From Shewanella electrodiphila (GTDB lineage: Bacteria; Pseudomonadota; Gammaproteobacteria; Enterobacterales; Shewanellaceae), in assembly GCF_023283985.1 (NCBI RefSeq), contig NZ_JAKIKU010000002.1, forward strand, positions 248,001 through 312,000: a DNA stretch of 64,000 nt. The letters run 5' to 3'. Position 1 is the first letter of the stretch. The number at the start of each line of letters is the position of its first letter. The position numbers and the translations under genes are program-made. Under the pieces are notes generated by a model. The model was not told where the DNA came from. It saw only the letters and a list, made by a program, of their open reading frames with translations, and did no database searches. Shown piece by piece: positions 10,713 through 20,915 of the stretch.

Positions 10713-13700
10713 CTACGTGCTTTTTTGCTTTTGAAGTTCAATAGCATCATTGAGTTGTTGTTCAACAAACCCTGGAGAGTGAGTCGCACCAGATATCAAT
10801 CGATACATGGCAGGGATCACTAATAAGGTCACTAGAGTAGCAAATGCCATTCCAAAGAACACTACTGTACCGACTGCAATTCGACTTTCTGACCCTGCAC
10901 CTGTTGACATAATCAATGGGATTGCACCAATAAGGGTGGTAAATGCGGTCATTAGAATAGGTCTTAAACGTCTAGCTGAAGCATCAATAATAGCTTGCTC
11001 TAATTCAAGACCTTTGTCTCTAAGCTGGTTGGCAAACTCAACAATCAAGATACCATTCTTAGTCACCATACCAATCAACATAATCATGCCGATTTGGCTG
11101 TAAATATTAAGGCCTTGTCCAGTTAGGTATAAGCCTAAGAATCCACCAAATATTCCCATTGGTACGGTAAACATAACCACTAATGGGTTAATAAAGCTCT
11201 CAAATTGCGCAGCAAGAACTAAATAAGCGACTAACAAGGCTAAGCCGAATACAATAAAGATGCTGCTTTGGTTTTCTTTAAAGTCTTTTGATTCACCGGT
11301 ATATGACACTGTGATATCACTTGGCAGCATTTCAATGGCTTTAGCGTCAAGAAAATCTAATGCTTCACCTAAAGTATGTCCAGCGCCCAAGTTTGCTTTT
11401 AGAGTGATCGATTTTTGCTTATTAAGATGACTTAATTTTTGTGCTGAAGCGACTTCGTCAATTTGAGTAATGGTATCTAAGGTGATCAGCTGGCCTGTTG
11501 CTGTGCGCATATATATCTGACTTAAATCAGCGACGCTGTTAAAACTGTTTTCATCACCGCGAAGATAAACATCATATTCTTCACCACGCTCAATAAAGGT
11601 CGTTTCACTGCGGCCACCTAGCATGATTTCCAAGGTGTCAGATACCTCTGTAACACTGACGCCAAGCTCTGCTGCACGTTCACGATCAACGGTGACCAAT
11701 AACTCAGGTGTTGTTTCTGCATAGTCAAGATCTGCACCTTCTAATATTGGGCTTAAGTCGGCCTCAAGTTGCAGTTTTTGTGCCCAGTCAAATAGTTCGT
11801 TGTAGTCAGAACCACCTAAAACAAATTGAACTGGCTCGCTAGATTTACCTCTAAAACCAGGCAGCATAGGGCGAACCATCACATCGGGAATGCCTTCAAG
11901 AGACTTAGCTACAATACCGAGTGCCTGTTGGGCATTGATAGAGCGATCTTTCCATTCTTCTAATTGAATAATGACAAAGCCCGTTTGGTCACCAGCACGA
12001 CCACCAAAAGCGGGCGCCTGAGTACTGAATGACTTAATAAGACCATTACCCAGCATCGGCATTAATCTTTGCTCTACAATGTCCATATTGGCAGCCATGC
12101 GATTATAACTGGTGCCTTCAGCGCCTTTGATGAAGGCAAAAATCACTCCACGGTCTTCTTGTGGGGCAAGTTGAGCTGGAACTTGATTCAATAACCAGCC
12201 ACTACCTACAAGACAGGCAATAATCACAACAGGCGCCGCGAAACGGTATTGAACTGCCTTTGAAACGATAGCGCGGTATTGCTGCTCAAGCTTATCAAAT
12301 ACTCCATCAACCCAAAGGTTAAAACGGTTAGGTTTAACATTGGCTTTAAGTAATTTACTGCCAAGTACAGGGGTTAAGGTGAGGGCGATAAGCGAGGAAA
12401 ATAGCACTGATACGGCCAGCATTACCGAAAACTCAGTAAATAGTAACCCGACCATGCCCTCCATAAAGGAAATAGGTAGAAATACCATTACTAGTACAGC
12501 AGTGGTTGCCATGACTGCGAACCCAACTTCGCGCGCGCCTTTGTAGGCAGCTAAAATTGGCGGTTCGCCTTTTTCAATATGATGGAAAATATTCTCGACG
12601 ACGACGATGGCGTCATCTACGACTAAACCAATGGATAATATTAAGGCCATTAAGGTTAATAAGTTAATAGAAAAACCGAAGGTATTTGCCGCGATAAAAG
12701 CTGAAATAAGTGACACTGGCACTGTTACAGCTGGGATTAAGGTCGCACGTACTTGGCCAATGAAAATATATAACACTAAAATCACTAAAATGGCGGTGAT
12801 AATAAGCGTGTTATAAACTTCATCAATTGAGCGAGAGATAAAAATGGTGGAGTCGTAATCGACAACTAAAGCTGTGCCATCAGGTAAAAAGTCTTGGATT
12901 CTATCCACTTCTTTATGGACTAATTTGGCTACATCAAGCGGGTTAGCATCAGACTGAGCAATAATGCCTAAACTGATGTTAGTGACACCATCACTTTTAA
13001 ACGTTGAGTTTTCGTTCTCTGCACCAATAAATACATCTGCAACATCTTTTAAGTAAATAGGCGTACCGTCACCGGCAGTGCGAACCACTAAATATTCAAA
13101 ATCGTCTGGGCTGTTATAAAGCCTTGCCGTTCTTACTGTCATTACAGTGGTGTCGTTACGTACTTCACCACCTGGGGTTTCTACGTTTTCAGTATTAAGT
13201 GCTGAGACGATATCATTGGCCGAAACATTACGACCCGCCATTAGCTCAGGTTTTAGCTGTACGTACATAACTTTGTATAAGCCACCTGATAATGAAATTG
13301 AGCTCACACCTGTAATTAAATTAAAGCGATCTTCTAGTACTCGCTGTGAGTAATCCGTCAGCTGAGTTCTATCCATGGTGGATGAACTCAAGTTGACGTA
13401 AATAGACGGCTCCCCTGAGCCATTATCTTTTGATACGACAGGATCGTCTGCTTCATCAGGTAATCGGCGTTGAGCGCGCGCAACAGCGTCACGTACATCA
13501 CTGACGCCTTCAGTTAAATCCCAGCCTAATAAAAAGGTCACTGTAATACGTGACATACCGTTGCGGGTGACAGATTCAATTTCATCAACGCCACTGATAC
13601 CGGTAAGTTCATCCTCAATGGTAGTGGTGATCTGGCTTTCCATAATCGTTGCCGAAGCACCGCTATATGTGGTCATGACTGTAACGACAGGGCTTTCGAC

Positions 13701-13817
13701 ATCTGGCATTTCTCTCACTGATAATTTTGACAGTGAAACAAGGCCAAATACCCCTAATAGCAAACTCAGAACAATCGCAACAACAGGGCGTTTAACTGAC
13801 ACATCAGAAAGCCACAT
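10713..13817 (-). CDS. RND-family efflux permease (AcrB/MexF-like, HAE1 type)
   Basis: The length of 1034 residues is typical of hydrophobe/amphiphile RND pumps. The first membrane helix with VAIVLSLLLGVFGLVSL is followed by a large periplasmic loop, then the helix-4 proton-relay stretch SIGLVVDDAIVVVENI with adjacent Asp residues, a second periplasmic loop and C-terminal helices. It pumps substrates out of the inner membrane and periplasm with proton influx. Its ATG overlaps the upstream stop codon in TAATG, so it is coupled to the membrane fusion gene. No outer-membrane channel gene or local repressor gene is present, so a shared TolC-like channel is likely. The substrate cannot be told from sequence. 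Confidence 0.93.
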   Translation of the reverse strand: MWLSDVSVKRPVVAIVLSLLLGVFGLVSLSKLSVREMPDVESPVVTVMTTYSGASATIMESQITTTIEDELTGISGVDEIESVTRNGMSRITVTFLLGWDLTEGVSDVRDAVARAQRRLPDEADDPVVSKDNGSGEPSIYVNLSSSTMDRTQLTDYSQRVLEDRFNLITGVSSISLSGGLYKVMYVQLKPELMAGRNVSANDIVSALNTENVETPGGEVRNDTTVMTVRTARLYNSPDDFEYLVVRTAGDGTPIYLKDVADVFIGAENENSTFKSDGVTNISLGIIAQSDANPLDVAKLVHKEVDRIQDFLPDGTALVVDYDSTIFISRSIDEVYNTLIITAILVILVLYIFIGQVRATLIPAVTVPVSLISAFIAANTFGFSINLLTLMALILSIGLVVDDAIVVVENIFHHIEKGEPPILAAYKGAREVGFAVMATTAVLVMVFLPISFMEGMVGLLFTEFSVMLAVSVLFSSLIALTLTPVLGSKLLKANVKPNRFNLWVDGVFDKLEQQYRAIVSKAVQYRFAAPVVIIACLVGSGWLLNQVPAQLAPQEDRGVIFAFIKGAEGTSYNRMAANMDIVEQRLMPMLGNGLIKSFSTQAPAFGGRAGDQTGFVIIQLEEWKDRSINAQQALGIVAKSLEGIPDVMVRPMLPGFRGKSSEPVQFVLGGSDYNELFDWAQKLQLEADLSPILEGADLDYAETTPELLVTVDRERAAELGVSVTEVSDTLEIMLGGRSETTFIERGEEYDVYLRGDENSFNSVADLSQIYMRTATGQLITLDTITQIDEVASAQKLSHLNKQKSITLKANLGAGHTLGEALDFLDAKAIEMLPSDITVSYTGESKDFKENQSSIFIVFGLALLVAYLVLAAQFESFINPLVVMFTVPMGIFGGFLGLYLTGQGLNIYSQIGMIMLIGMVTKNGILIVEFANQLRDKGLELEQAIIDASARRLRPILMTAFTTLIGAIPLIMSTGAGSESRIAVGTVVFFGMAFATLVTLLVIPAMYRLISGATHSPGFVEQQLNDAIELQKQKST

Positions 13818-15001
13818 TAACTTTTCTCCTGTTGAACTTCAGCTGTTGGGTTACTCAAAGATCCTAAGATTGATCCATTTTCTGGATGCATGTCTGAATC
13901 AACAATTGAATCATCTTCTTCATGGGCTAGCTTTTCCGCAGTACCTTGTTGCTCTAATACGTCTACTGAGACGCCATCACGCATATTAACTAAACCTTGA
14001 ACGACAACAATATCACCGACGCTTAACCCTTCAGAGATCAGGACTTCATTATCAATACGGGCGCCGAGATTGACTTCAGTGCGCTTAGCAATGTTTTGGC
14101 TATCAACAAGATACACAAATCTTTTGGTGCCAGAGTATTCAATGGCTTGAACTGGGATGACAGGTTCAGAAACCGCAGGGAAGCTAAGCGTGGCGGCCAT
14201 CATCATGCCTGGTTTTAACTTGTTATCTGGATTAGCAAATTCTACTCGCACACGTAAGTTTAAGGTGTCTTGATTAATACGCGAATCAATTGCGACTATT
14301 TCACCGTTAAACTCATGAGATGGCCATGCACGGCTTTGTGCTGACACTTTCATACCATTAGATAATAATGATAAGTAATGCTCAGGAACTTGTAAGTCGA
14401 GTCTCATGGTTGAAAGGTTGTCAAAAGACAGTAATTCGGTACCGACAGAAATCATCTTGCCAACGCTAAAATCGATTAAGCCTGCAGAGCCTGAAAATGG
14501 GGCATTAAGTGAGTGGTAATCTAAATCAGCTTGGGCTGCAGCCAATCTTGCCGCAGCAATATCAACACTGGCACGTTGAGCATCAATTTCGGTTTGAGTA
14601 ATGGCATTGCTTGAAATGAGTTTAAGGAATTCCTTTAACTTTCTTTTTTCATCAGCAAGATAAGCGGCAGCTTCAGCTGTTGCTGCTTTGGCTTTTGAAT
14701 CGTCTAGCTGAACCATCACTTGTCCAGCTTGAATGTCTTGATCGGGTTTTATCAAAATGTCACTAATTTTTCCGGCAACTTGAGAAGAAATAAAAACAGA
14801 TTGTTCAGCATCAAGTTTGCCAATTAACGACAGTGATTGTGATAGTTCATGTTGATCGACAATACCTGTCACAACAGGAATAGTTTTTTGGGCTTTTCCC
14901 TTTGCATGAGGCTTGGCTTTATCTGCTTGAGATAAACCACTAAAAGACACAACAGCAGCGATAAGACTGCTTACTATGATAAGAAATGCCAGTTTTTTCA
15001 T
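13817..15001 (-). CDS. RND pump membrane fusion protein (HlyD/AcrA family)
   Basis: The 394-residue protein has an N-terminal signal or anchor helix (residues 4-24) without an obvious lipobox cysteine. It has a lipoyl-like half motif (SSQVAGKISDILIKPDQDI) and its partner (LNAPFSGSAGLIDFSVGKMI) around a short alpha-hairpin, then beta-barrel and membrane-proximal domains. It bridges the RND permease encoded immediately downstream to an outer-membrane channel. The C-terminal tail after about residue 345 is acidic and low in complexity. The start at 15001 is ATG. The operon promoter must lie in 15002-15260, where no clear operator was recognised. Confidence 0.9.
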   Translation of the reverse strand: MKKLAFLIIVSSLIAAVVSFSGLSQADKAKPHAKGKAQKTIPVVTGIVDQHELSQSLSLIGKLDAEQSVFISSQVAGKISDILIKPDQDIQAGQVMVQLDDSKAKAATAEAAAYLADEKRKLKEFLKLISSNAITQTEIDAQRASVDIAAARLAAAQADLDYHSLNAPFSGSAGLIDFSVGKMISVGTELLSFDNLSTMRLDLQVPEHYLSLLSNGMKVSAQSRAWPSHEFNGEIVAIDSRINQDTLNLRVRVEFANPDNKLKPGMMMAATLSFPAVSEPVIPVQAIEYSGTKRFVYLVDSQNIAKRTEVNLGARIDNEVLISEGLSVGDIVVVQGLVNMRDGVSVDVLEQQGTAEKLAHEEDDSIVDSDMHPENGSILGSLSNPTAEVQQEKS

Positions 15002-15264
15002 TTTTTGACTCTAAGAAAGATCAACAGACCGATTGCTGAATTAGGGTCTATTTTAATGAAAAAAAGTCATATAAGGGTAAAGGAATGTAAAGCTAAACAT
15101 ATAAGATTGTAAGGAAACATGCTGATAACATAAGTGTTTATCAAAATGATCTTAAATGTTGTTTGCCGATCTTACTTGTTACCAAAGATATACAGTTGAA
15201 TCTTTTTGTTAGTCAATAAGTCGTGTTTGAAAGGTATTGGGTAATTTATTCTGTTCCAATAAAA

Positions 15265-15290
15265 AAGCCACCTTTTAGATAAGGTGGCTT
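15265..15290 (-). terminator. Rho-independent terminator
   Basis: The 10-bp arms AAGCCACCTT and AAGGTGGCTT enclose a 6-base loop and are followed by a T-run on the minus strand. It ends the transcript of the PEGA-like gene at 15309. Confidence 0.88.
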
Positions 15291-15308
15291 GATGCTAGTA
15301 ACTGGTTT

Positions 15309-16496
15309 TTACAGTTTCTCAGAAGACGTTGAATCAAAGCTTTTATTTTGCTCTGTCGTTGTTGGTTCAATTCCCATGAAGTATTCATACCCTTTGTCTT
15401 GTAGGGTTTTCTTAGGTTTATTTACAGTAGCGTTAGCTTGATTGTTAACTAAGCTAGGCTGCTTTGGCTTCATCTTCATGGTTTGCTTTTTATGCTCGTT
15501 ATCCGGCAAAGTAACCATGTCACTATTATGAGAATTGCTATTAAAGTTATAGCTAAACACACCGTTGCCCTGAATAAACTCAACACTGGATTTATCTTCA
15601 GAATGATAAGACGCTAAAATACCATGTTGGCCTAATGGCACTTCATGAAACAGTTCACGACCAGTACCAATTTTAACCCCATCTATAAACCAATCGGCTG
15701 CAACATTACTGACCAAGGTTATCATGGCAGATTTGAGCCCAAGTTGTTCATTGATTAATGAGTCGATTTTACTGTTATAAGATGGTTTGAATGCCATTTT
15801 AATTTTGTAATTTAAATTGCCACTCATATTCATGCTGGCATCAACAACATCGTAGGACAACAGCACACTTCGTTCATTTAAAAACGGGTCGGTTTTAATT
15901 GTATTGGTCACAATGTAGTTTTCTGAGTCTTTTAAGCAATCATTAATAGATTGAAACTTAGAACATAAAGTTGAACCATCTAAATCGACAGATTGCACAG
16001 TATCTGGCTTAGAGACATCTGCAATAACACGTTTGGTTATTTCACTTTTGAGTGCGGCTAGCTGTTCGTCTTTATTAGTACGAGTACTGTTGATGATATC
16101 GTACTCAGCCATGATTGATTTGTACTCTCGTTTTAGAGACTTGCCATCAATATCATACTTAGTTTCAAGTTGATCGACTTTAAGGACTAAAGTTTCGAGC
16201 TCTTTATAAAAGGAATCGAGATTAGCGCGAGATAAAACTCTTGTTGGCAATTTAGAAACTAAATGCTCATATTCTGTTTGCTTACTCTTAATTTCAACGC
16301 TCAATGCATGATAATCAGATTCTTTCTTCTTATGAGTCGATAATTTATCGTTCGCAGAAATAAGTAAACTATCAATATTATACTTTTGCTCAATTTCTTG
16401 AAGTTTTTGCGTCTCACTACTAGAAATGATCTCTAAACCAAATGAGCTACTTGCATAAAAACATAATAAAATAAAAGTAATTTGACTATATCTCAC
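15309..16496 (-). CDS. Secreted coiled-coil protein with PEGA-like domain, function unknown
   Basis: I chose the GTG at 16496 because GGAGGA (16501-16506) sits 4 bases before it. Upstream ATGs at 16508 and 16556 lack a ribosome site, and the former overlaps the Shine-Dalgarno. This gives about 395 residues: a signal peptide ending near SSSFG, a long charged helical or coiled-coil part (about 30-170), and a middle domain with a possible disulfide pair (STLC...NDC). A PEGA-like segment then follows (SNVAADWFIDGVKIGTG...VPLGQHGI), and a polar, Lys/Gln-rich C terminus. It is probably periplasmic. It stands alone with its own terminator. PEGA domains occur in surface and envelope proteins; no specific role is claimed. 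Confidence 0.72.
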   Translation of the reverse strand: MRYSQITFILLCFYASSSFGLEIISSSETQKLQEIEQKYNIDSLLISANDKLSTHKKKESDYHALSVEIKSKQTEYEHLVSKLPTRVLSRANLDSFYKELETLVLKVDQLETKYDIDGKSLKREYKSIMAEYDIINSTRTNKDEQLAALKSEITKRVIADVSKPDTVQSVDLDGSTLCSKFQSINDCLKDSENYIVTNTIKTDPFLNERSVLLSYDVVDASMNMSGNLNYKIKMAFKPSYNSKIDSLINEQLGLKSAMITLVSNVAADWFIDGVKIGTGRELFHEVPLGQHGILASYHSEDKSSVEFIQGNGVFSYNFNSNSHNSDMVTLPDNEHKKQTMKMKPKQPSLVNNQANATVNKPKKTLQDKGYEYFMGIEPTTTEQNKSFDSTSSEKL

Positions 16497-16506
16497 TGAT
16501 TCCTCC

Positions 16507-17050
16507 ATTTTTAATTGATTTTTTGGTGTATAGCTTACGCTATAACAATTGGTCAACAGTTAGGTGATCCGTCAATAATTTTATAGTACTTAAGTTAATT
16601 TGTCTTTACAAATAGATTGTGGATTTTTGACGCTTTTTTACAACCCCCTCAAACTGTTTAGCAAGATGAATCAGTTACCGCACTCGCTTGATGCTGGTCG
16701 TTACCTTTTAATGTTACTTAAGTAACTATTAATGTTGATTATATTTTATTTTTATCATACAAGATGAGAATAGTTTATAGCTTGAGCATGATAGGAGTGA
16801 GTTCAAGGTCTAAAACATGAGGTTAATGAGTGGTTGCAGCTAAAATGTTAACTTAACGCCAAAAGTCATTTTTATGACATTGCCTTATTTGAACTTATAT
16901 TTTTAGCCGCTACAGCCTGATTTTTGTGCTAAACATAGAAAAGCCCCAGTTTAACAATACCTCGAGTGAGAGAGCATTATTACATGGGGCTTTAATATCG
17001 TATGAACAACTCAATTTACAACAATTAAATTGCACACTTTTTGTGATGCC
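16507..17050. other. Noncoding stretch between the PEGA-like gene and ettA, with a 14-bp palindrome
   Basis: No open frame with a ribosome site was seen. It holds the perfect palindrome GTTACTTAAGTAAC at 16713-16726, a small hairpin (GTCAT-TTTT-ATGAC, near 16867), and the terminator-like hairpin downstream of ettA. The promoter of the PEGA-like gene should be in its left part. Confidence 0.5.
16940..16993 (-). terminator. Possible ettA terminator
   Basis: The 9-bp arms AAAGCCCCA and TGGGGCTTT are separated by a long 36-base loop. On the minus strand the second arm runs into TTTTC, giving only a short T-tract, so the call is tentative. Confidence 0.45.
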
Positions 17051-18718
17051 TTATTTAGCGATGCGCTTGTACTTCAGGCGATGAGGCTCAATGGCTTCGG
17101 TACCTAAGTGTTCTTTTAACCAAGCTGTATATTCAGTGTAGTTACCTTCATAGAAGTTAACTTGTCCTTCATCGCGGTAATCAAGAATATGGGTTGCGAT
17201 TCTGTCTAAGAACCAACGGTCATGTGAAATAACCATGGCACAACCAGGGAACTCTAAAAGGGCTTCTTCTAATGCACGCAGTGTTTCAACGTCCAAGTCA
17301 TTGGTTGGTTCATCGAGTAATAATACGTTGCCGCCAGCTTGCAGTAATTTAGCAAGATGGACACGATTACGCTCACCGCCTGATAAAGTGCCAATGATTT
17401 TTTGTTGATCGCCGCCGCGGAAATTAAAGCGACCTACGTATGCACGACTCGGGATCTCAGTATTGTTGATACGCATGATATCTTGACCGTCTGAAATCTC
17501 TTGCCAAACCGTGTTCTTATCATTCATTGAATCACGGAACTGTTCAACTGAGGCTATTTGCACTGATTCGCCGACTTCAATGCTGCCGCTATCCGGTTGC
17601 TCTGCGCCTGAAATCATCTTGAATAGTGTCGATTTACCTGCACCGTTGGCGCCGATGATACCGACAATCGCGCCTTTTGGAACAGCGAAAGTTAAGTCAT
17701 CAATCAATACTCGGTCACCATATGATTTGGTCAGGTTATTTACTTCAATAACCTTATCACCTAAACGTGGCCCAGGTGGAATGAATAACTCATTGGTTTC
17801 GTTTCGCTTTTGGTAATCATTGGTGTTCAATTCTTCAAAGCGAGCCATACGGGCTTTGCCTTTTGATTGACGACCTTTTGAACCTTGGCGTACCCATTCT
17901 AATTCTTTTTGAATGGTTTTTTGGCGAGCACTTTCTGTGGAAGATTCTTGCTGTAGACGAGCATCTTTTTGCTCTAACCAAGATGAGTAGTTACCCTCCC
18001 AAGGAATACCTTCACCACGGTCGAGTTCTAAAATCCAACCTGCAGCATTATCCAAGAAATATCTATCATGGGTAATAGCCACAACGGTGCCAGTATAGTC
18101 TTGTAAGAAACGTTCAAGCCAAGCGACTGATTCAGCATCCAAGTGGTTGGTTGGTTCATCGAGTAACAACATGTCTGGCTTTTCAAGCAGTAAGCGACAA
18201 ATCGCGACACGGCGACGTTCACCACCCGAAAGTACTTCGATTTTTTCATCCCAATCAGGCAGACGCAGTGCATTGGCTGCTCTATCTAATACCACATCAA
18301 GATTATGAGCATCTTGAGATTGAATAATTGCTTCAAGCTGCCCTTGCTCTTTTGCAAGCGCATCAAAATCGGCATCTGGTTCAGCATAAAGTGCATACAC
18401 TTCATCTAAACGTGTAAGGGCATTTTTAGCTTCGCTTACGGCTTCTTCGATAGCCTCACGGACGGTTTGAGATTCATCCAGCTTAGGTTCTTGAGGAAGG
18501 TAGCCGATTTTTAAATCTTGCATCGGGCGAGCTTCACCTTCGATTTCAGTATCTAACCCTGCCATGATTCTAAGCAGAGTAGATTTACCTGAACCGTTTA
18601 AACCCAGTACACCAATCTTGGCGCCAGGAAAAAAACTAAGGGAAATATCTTTAAGGATTTGTTTCTTAGGCGGAACAATCTTTCCTACCCGCAGCATACT
18701 ATAGACAAATTGAGCCAT
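17051..18718 (-). CDS. ettA: EttA, ABC-F translational throttle ATPase
   Basis: The 555-residue ABC-F protein has two nucleotide-binding domains and no membrane part. Walker A sites are GLNGSGKSTLL (about 39-49) and GANGAGKSTLF; signatures are LSGGERRRVAIC and LSGGERNRVHLA; Walker B sites are LLLDEPTNHLD and LLLDEPTNDLD. An arm insertion of about 45 residues lies in the first domain and a basic linker (QSKGKARMARFEEL) joins the two. EttA binds the ribosomal E site and gates the first peptide bond according to ATP/ADP ratio. Length and motifs fit EttA better than Uup or YheS. It is divergent from glyA. Confidence 0.95.
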   Translation of the reverse strand: MAQFVYSMLRVGKIVPPKKQILKDISLSFFPGAKIGVLGLNGSGKSTLLRIMAGLDTEIEGEARPMQDLKIGYLPQEPKLDESQTVREAIEEAVSEAKNALTRLDEVYALYAEPDADFDALAKEQGQLEAIIQSQDAHNLDVVLDRAANALRLPDWDEKIEVLSGGERRRVAICRLLLEKPDMLLLDEPTNHLDAESVAWLERFLQDYTGTVVAITHDRYFLDNAAGWILELDRGEGIPWEGNYSSWLEQKDARLQQESSTESARQKTIQKELEWVRQGSKGRQSKGKARMARFEELNTNDYQKRNETNELFIPPGPRLGDKVIEVNNLTKSYGDRVLIDDLTFAVPKGAIVGIIGANGAGKSTLFKMISGAEQPDSGSIEVGESVQIASVEQFRDSMNDKNTVWQEISDGQDIMRINNTEIPSRAYVGRFNFRGGDQQKIIGTLSGGERNRVHLAKLLQAGGNVLLLDEPTNDLDVETLRALEEALLEFPGCAMVISHDRWFLDRIATHILDYRDEGQVNFYEGNYTEYTAWLKEHLGTEAIEPHRLKYKRIAK

Positions 18719-18906
18719 TTTTAAGGTTCTTTGGTGACCAATGATGATGATAATTCTACTTTATTTTTCGGTGAACTCAAATTTTGGATTAATTTAAATA
18801 ATGGTATCGAGTAAAGAAATTCATGTTGTAAATACTGGGATTGTGACGCAGAGCAGAGTAGAATACCGCGAAACCCTACTATAAGAATTAACAGCTGGAG
18901 TGAGCA

Positions 18907-20163
18907 ATGCTAAAGAAAGCTATGAATATCGCAGATTATGATCCACAACTATTTGCAGCAATTGAAGATGAGACTCGTCGCCAAGAAGAGCACATTGAAT
19001 TAATCGCATCAGAAAACTATACCAGCCCACGTGTTCTTGAAGCTCAAGGTTCACAGCTAACTAACAAGTATGCAGAAGGTTACCCTGGTAAGCGTTATTA
19101 CGGTGGTTGTGAGCATGTGGATATTGCTGAAGAGTTAGCTATTTCTCGTGCAAAAGAATTATTCGGCGCTACATACGCTAACGTACAACCACATTCTGGT
19201 TCTCAAGCAAACTCAGCTGTTTTCATGGCACTGCTTCAAGGCGGTGATACTGTTTTAGGTATGAGTTTAGCCCATGGCGGTCACTTGACTCATGGTTCCC
19301 ACGTTAGCTTTTCTGGCAAGTTATATAATGCTGTTCAGTACGGTATCGATGAAACCACAGGTAAGATTGATTACGCTGAAGTTGAACGTTTAGCCGTTGA
19401 ACATAAACCAAAAATGATCATTGCTGGTTTTTCTGCTTACTCAGGGATTATCGATTGGGGTAAATTCCGCGAAATCGCTGACAAAGTAGGTGCTTACTTA
19501 TTTGTCGATATGGCGCACGTTGCTGGTCTTGTTGCTGCAGGTATCTACCCGAATCCACTGCCACACGCTCACGTTGTTACAACGACAACTCATAAAACGC
19601 TTGCTGGTCCTCGTGGTGGTTTGATCCTTTCAGCTGTGAATGATGAAGACATTTACAAAAAGTTAAATTCGGCAGTATTCCCTGGTGGCCAAGGTGGTCC
19701 TTTAATGCACGTTATTGCTGCTAAAGCGGTTGCATTTAAAGAGGCACTAGATCCTGAGTTCACCACTTACCAAGAGCAAGTTGTTGCGAATGCTAAAGTG
19801 ATGGCAAAAACCTTCATTGAGCGTGGTTATGATGTTGTTTCTGGTGGTACAGACAACCACTTATTCTTGCTAGATCTAATCAGCAAAGATATGACAGGTA
19901 AAGATGCCGATGCTGCGCTAGGTAAAGCTAACATCACTGTTAACAAAAACTCAGTACCAAATGACCCACGTTCACCATTTGTTACTTCTGGTTTACGTAT
20001 TGGTTCTCCAGCAATCACCCGTCGTGGTTTTACTGAAACTGAATCTGTTGAGCTGACTAACTGGATGTGTGATGTGTTAGATGACATCACTAATGAAGGT
20101 ACAATCGAGCGCGTTAAAAACCAAGTGCTTGAGTTATGTGCCAAGTATCCTGTTTACGGGTAA
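18907..20163 (+). CDS. glyA: Serine hydroxymethyltransferase
   Basis: The 418-residue PLP enzyme interconverts serine and glycine and supplies 5,10-methylene-tetrahydrofolate. It shows the family start with [11 protein letters not shown], the tetrahydrofolate/PLP region [15 protein letters not shown], and the PLP-lysine motif [15 protein letters not shown] near residue 230. The start ATG follows GGAG. A later in-frame ATG (MNIADYD) five codons in is an alternative. The gene is divergent from ettA across about 190 bases. It is followed by a 16-bp palindrome and a terminator before nrdR, so it is probably mostly monocistronic. Confidence 0.96.
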   Translation: MLKKAMNIADYDPQLFAAIEDETRRQEEHIELIASENYTSPRVLEAQGSQLTNKYAEGYPGKRYYGGCEHVDIAEELAISRAKELFGATYANVQPHSGSQANSAVFMALLQGGDTVLGMSLAHGGHLTHGSHVSFSGKLYNAVQYGIDETTGKIDYAEVERLAVEHKPKMIIAGFSAYSGIIDWGKFREIADKVGAYLFVDMAHVAGLVAAGIYPNPLPHAHVVTTTTHKTLAGPRGGLILSAVNDEDIYKKLNSAVFPGGQGGPLMHVIAAKAVAFKEALDPEFTTYQEQVVANAKVMAKTFIERGYDVVSGGTDNHLFLLDLISKDMTGKDADAALGKANITVNKNSVPNDPRSPFVTSGLRIGSPAITRRGFTETESVELTNWMCDVLDDITNEGTIERVKNQVLELCAKYPVYG

Positions 20164-20310
20164 TACTGTTTACAGGCGGTGCTGTTAACAGGAGTACTGC
20201 TGCATTTTTGTCTAGCAAAGATGCTTGTATGTTGTTTAATAATATTAGCAAGCATTTCAACATCAGCTTAGACATATCATCCATATGAACTAAGTAGGAT
20301 AATCTTAATG

Positions 20311-20326
20311 ATAAGGTTAACCTTAT
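20311..20326. promoter_or_regulatory. 16-bp perfect palindrome in the glyA-nrdR intergenic region
   Basis: ATAAGGTTAACCTTAT is fully self-complementary and sits 24 bases before the terminator hairpin upstream of nrdR. It could be an operator for the nrdR-rib operon; the protein is unknown. Confidence 0.35.
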
Positions 20327-20349
20327 AAAGTAAATAGGATAAACTTTAA

Positions 20350-20390
20350 TGGCTGTAAGTACTTTGTGCTTACGGCCATTTTATTTTTAT
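20350..20390 (+). terminator. Rho-independent terminator directly upstream of nrdR
   Basis: The arms TGGCTGTAAG and CTTACGGCCA (one G-T pair) are followed by TTTTATTTTTATTT. It ends only about 15 bases before the nrdR ATG. It can end glyA transcripts or act as an attenuator for read-through into nrdR. Confidence 0.8.
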
Positions 20391-20403
20391 TTCAGGAGCG
20401 AAT

Positions 20404-20853
20404 ATGCATTGCCCATTTTGTAGCGCGACAGATACCAAAGTGATTGATTCTCGTCTTGTGGCTGATGGCCATCAAGTCCGTCGTCGTCGGGAATGTACAT
20501 TGTGCCATGAACGCTTTACCACCTTTGAAGGTGCAGAATTAGTCATGCCACGGGTCATTAAACAAGATGGCACCCGTCAACCGTTTGATGAAGATAAGCT
20601 ACGTGGCGGTATGCTGCGTGCGGTTGAAAAACGTCCGGTATCGATTGATCAAATTGAACAAGCACTATCTAAGATTAAATCTACCTTACGTGGTACAGGT
20701 GAGCGCGAGATTGACTCTGCAATGATTGGCAACCTGATGATGGAACAATTGATGGTATTAGATAAAGTAGCGTACATACGTTTTGCGTCTGTTTATCGCG
20801 CCTTTGAAGACGTTTCACAGTTTGGCGAAGCCATCGCTAAATTACAAAAGTAA
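20404..20853 (+). CDS. nrdR: NrdR, transcriptional repressor of ribonucleotide reductase genes
   Basis: This 149-residue protein has the normal NrdR length. A zinc ribbon uses CPFC (3-6) and a second pair in CTLCHERF (about 31-34). An ATP-cone domain (about 49-139) follows, including [19 protein letters not shown]. NrdR binds (d)ATP and represses nrd operons at NrdR boxes. The ATG at 20404 follows AGGAG. It heads the conserved cluster nrdR-ribD-ribE-ribBX-ribH-nusB, and ribD begins about 60 bases later. Confidence 0.96.
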   Translation: MHCPFCSATDTKVIDSRLVADGHQVRRRRECTLCHERFTTFEGAELVMPRVIKQDGTRQPFDEDKLRGGMLRAVEKRPVSIDQIEQALSKIKSTLRGTGEREIDSAMIGNLMMEQLMVLDKVAYIRFASVYRAFEDVSQFGEAIAKLQK

Positions 20854-20915
20854 TTCCTGTTTCCATTTTTTATACCGCAGAGGCCATTTGCTGCGGCTAT
20901 TTCAAGTAGGTGTCT

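Noticed and set aside
12340..12816. Plus-strand open frames antisense to the RND permease
   Set aside because: They are shadows of a long, well-supported gene with consistent codon use and family motifs on the minus strand.
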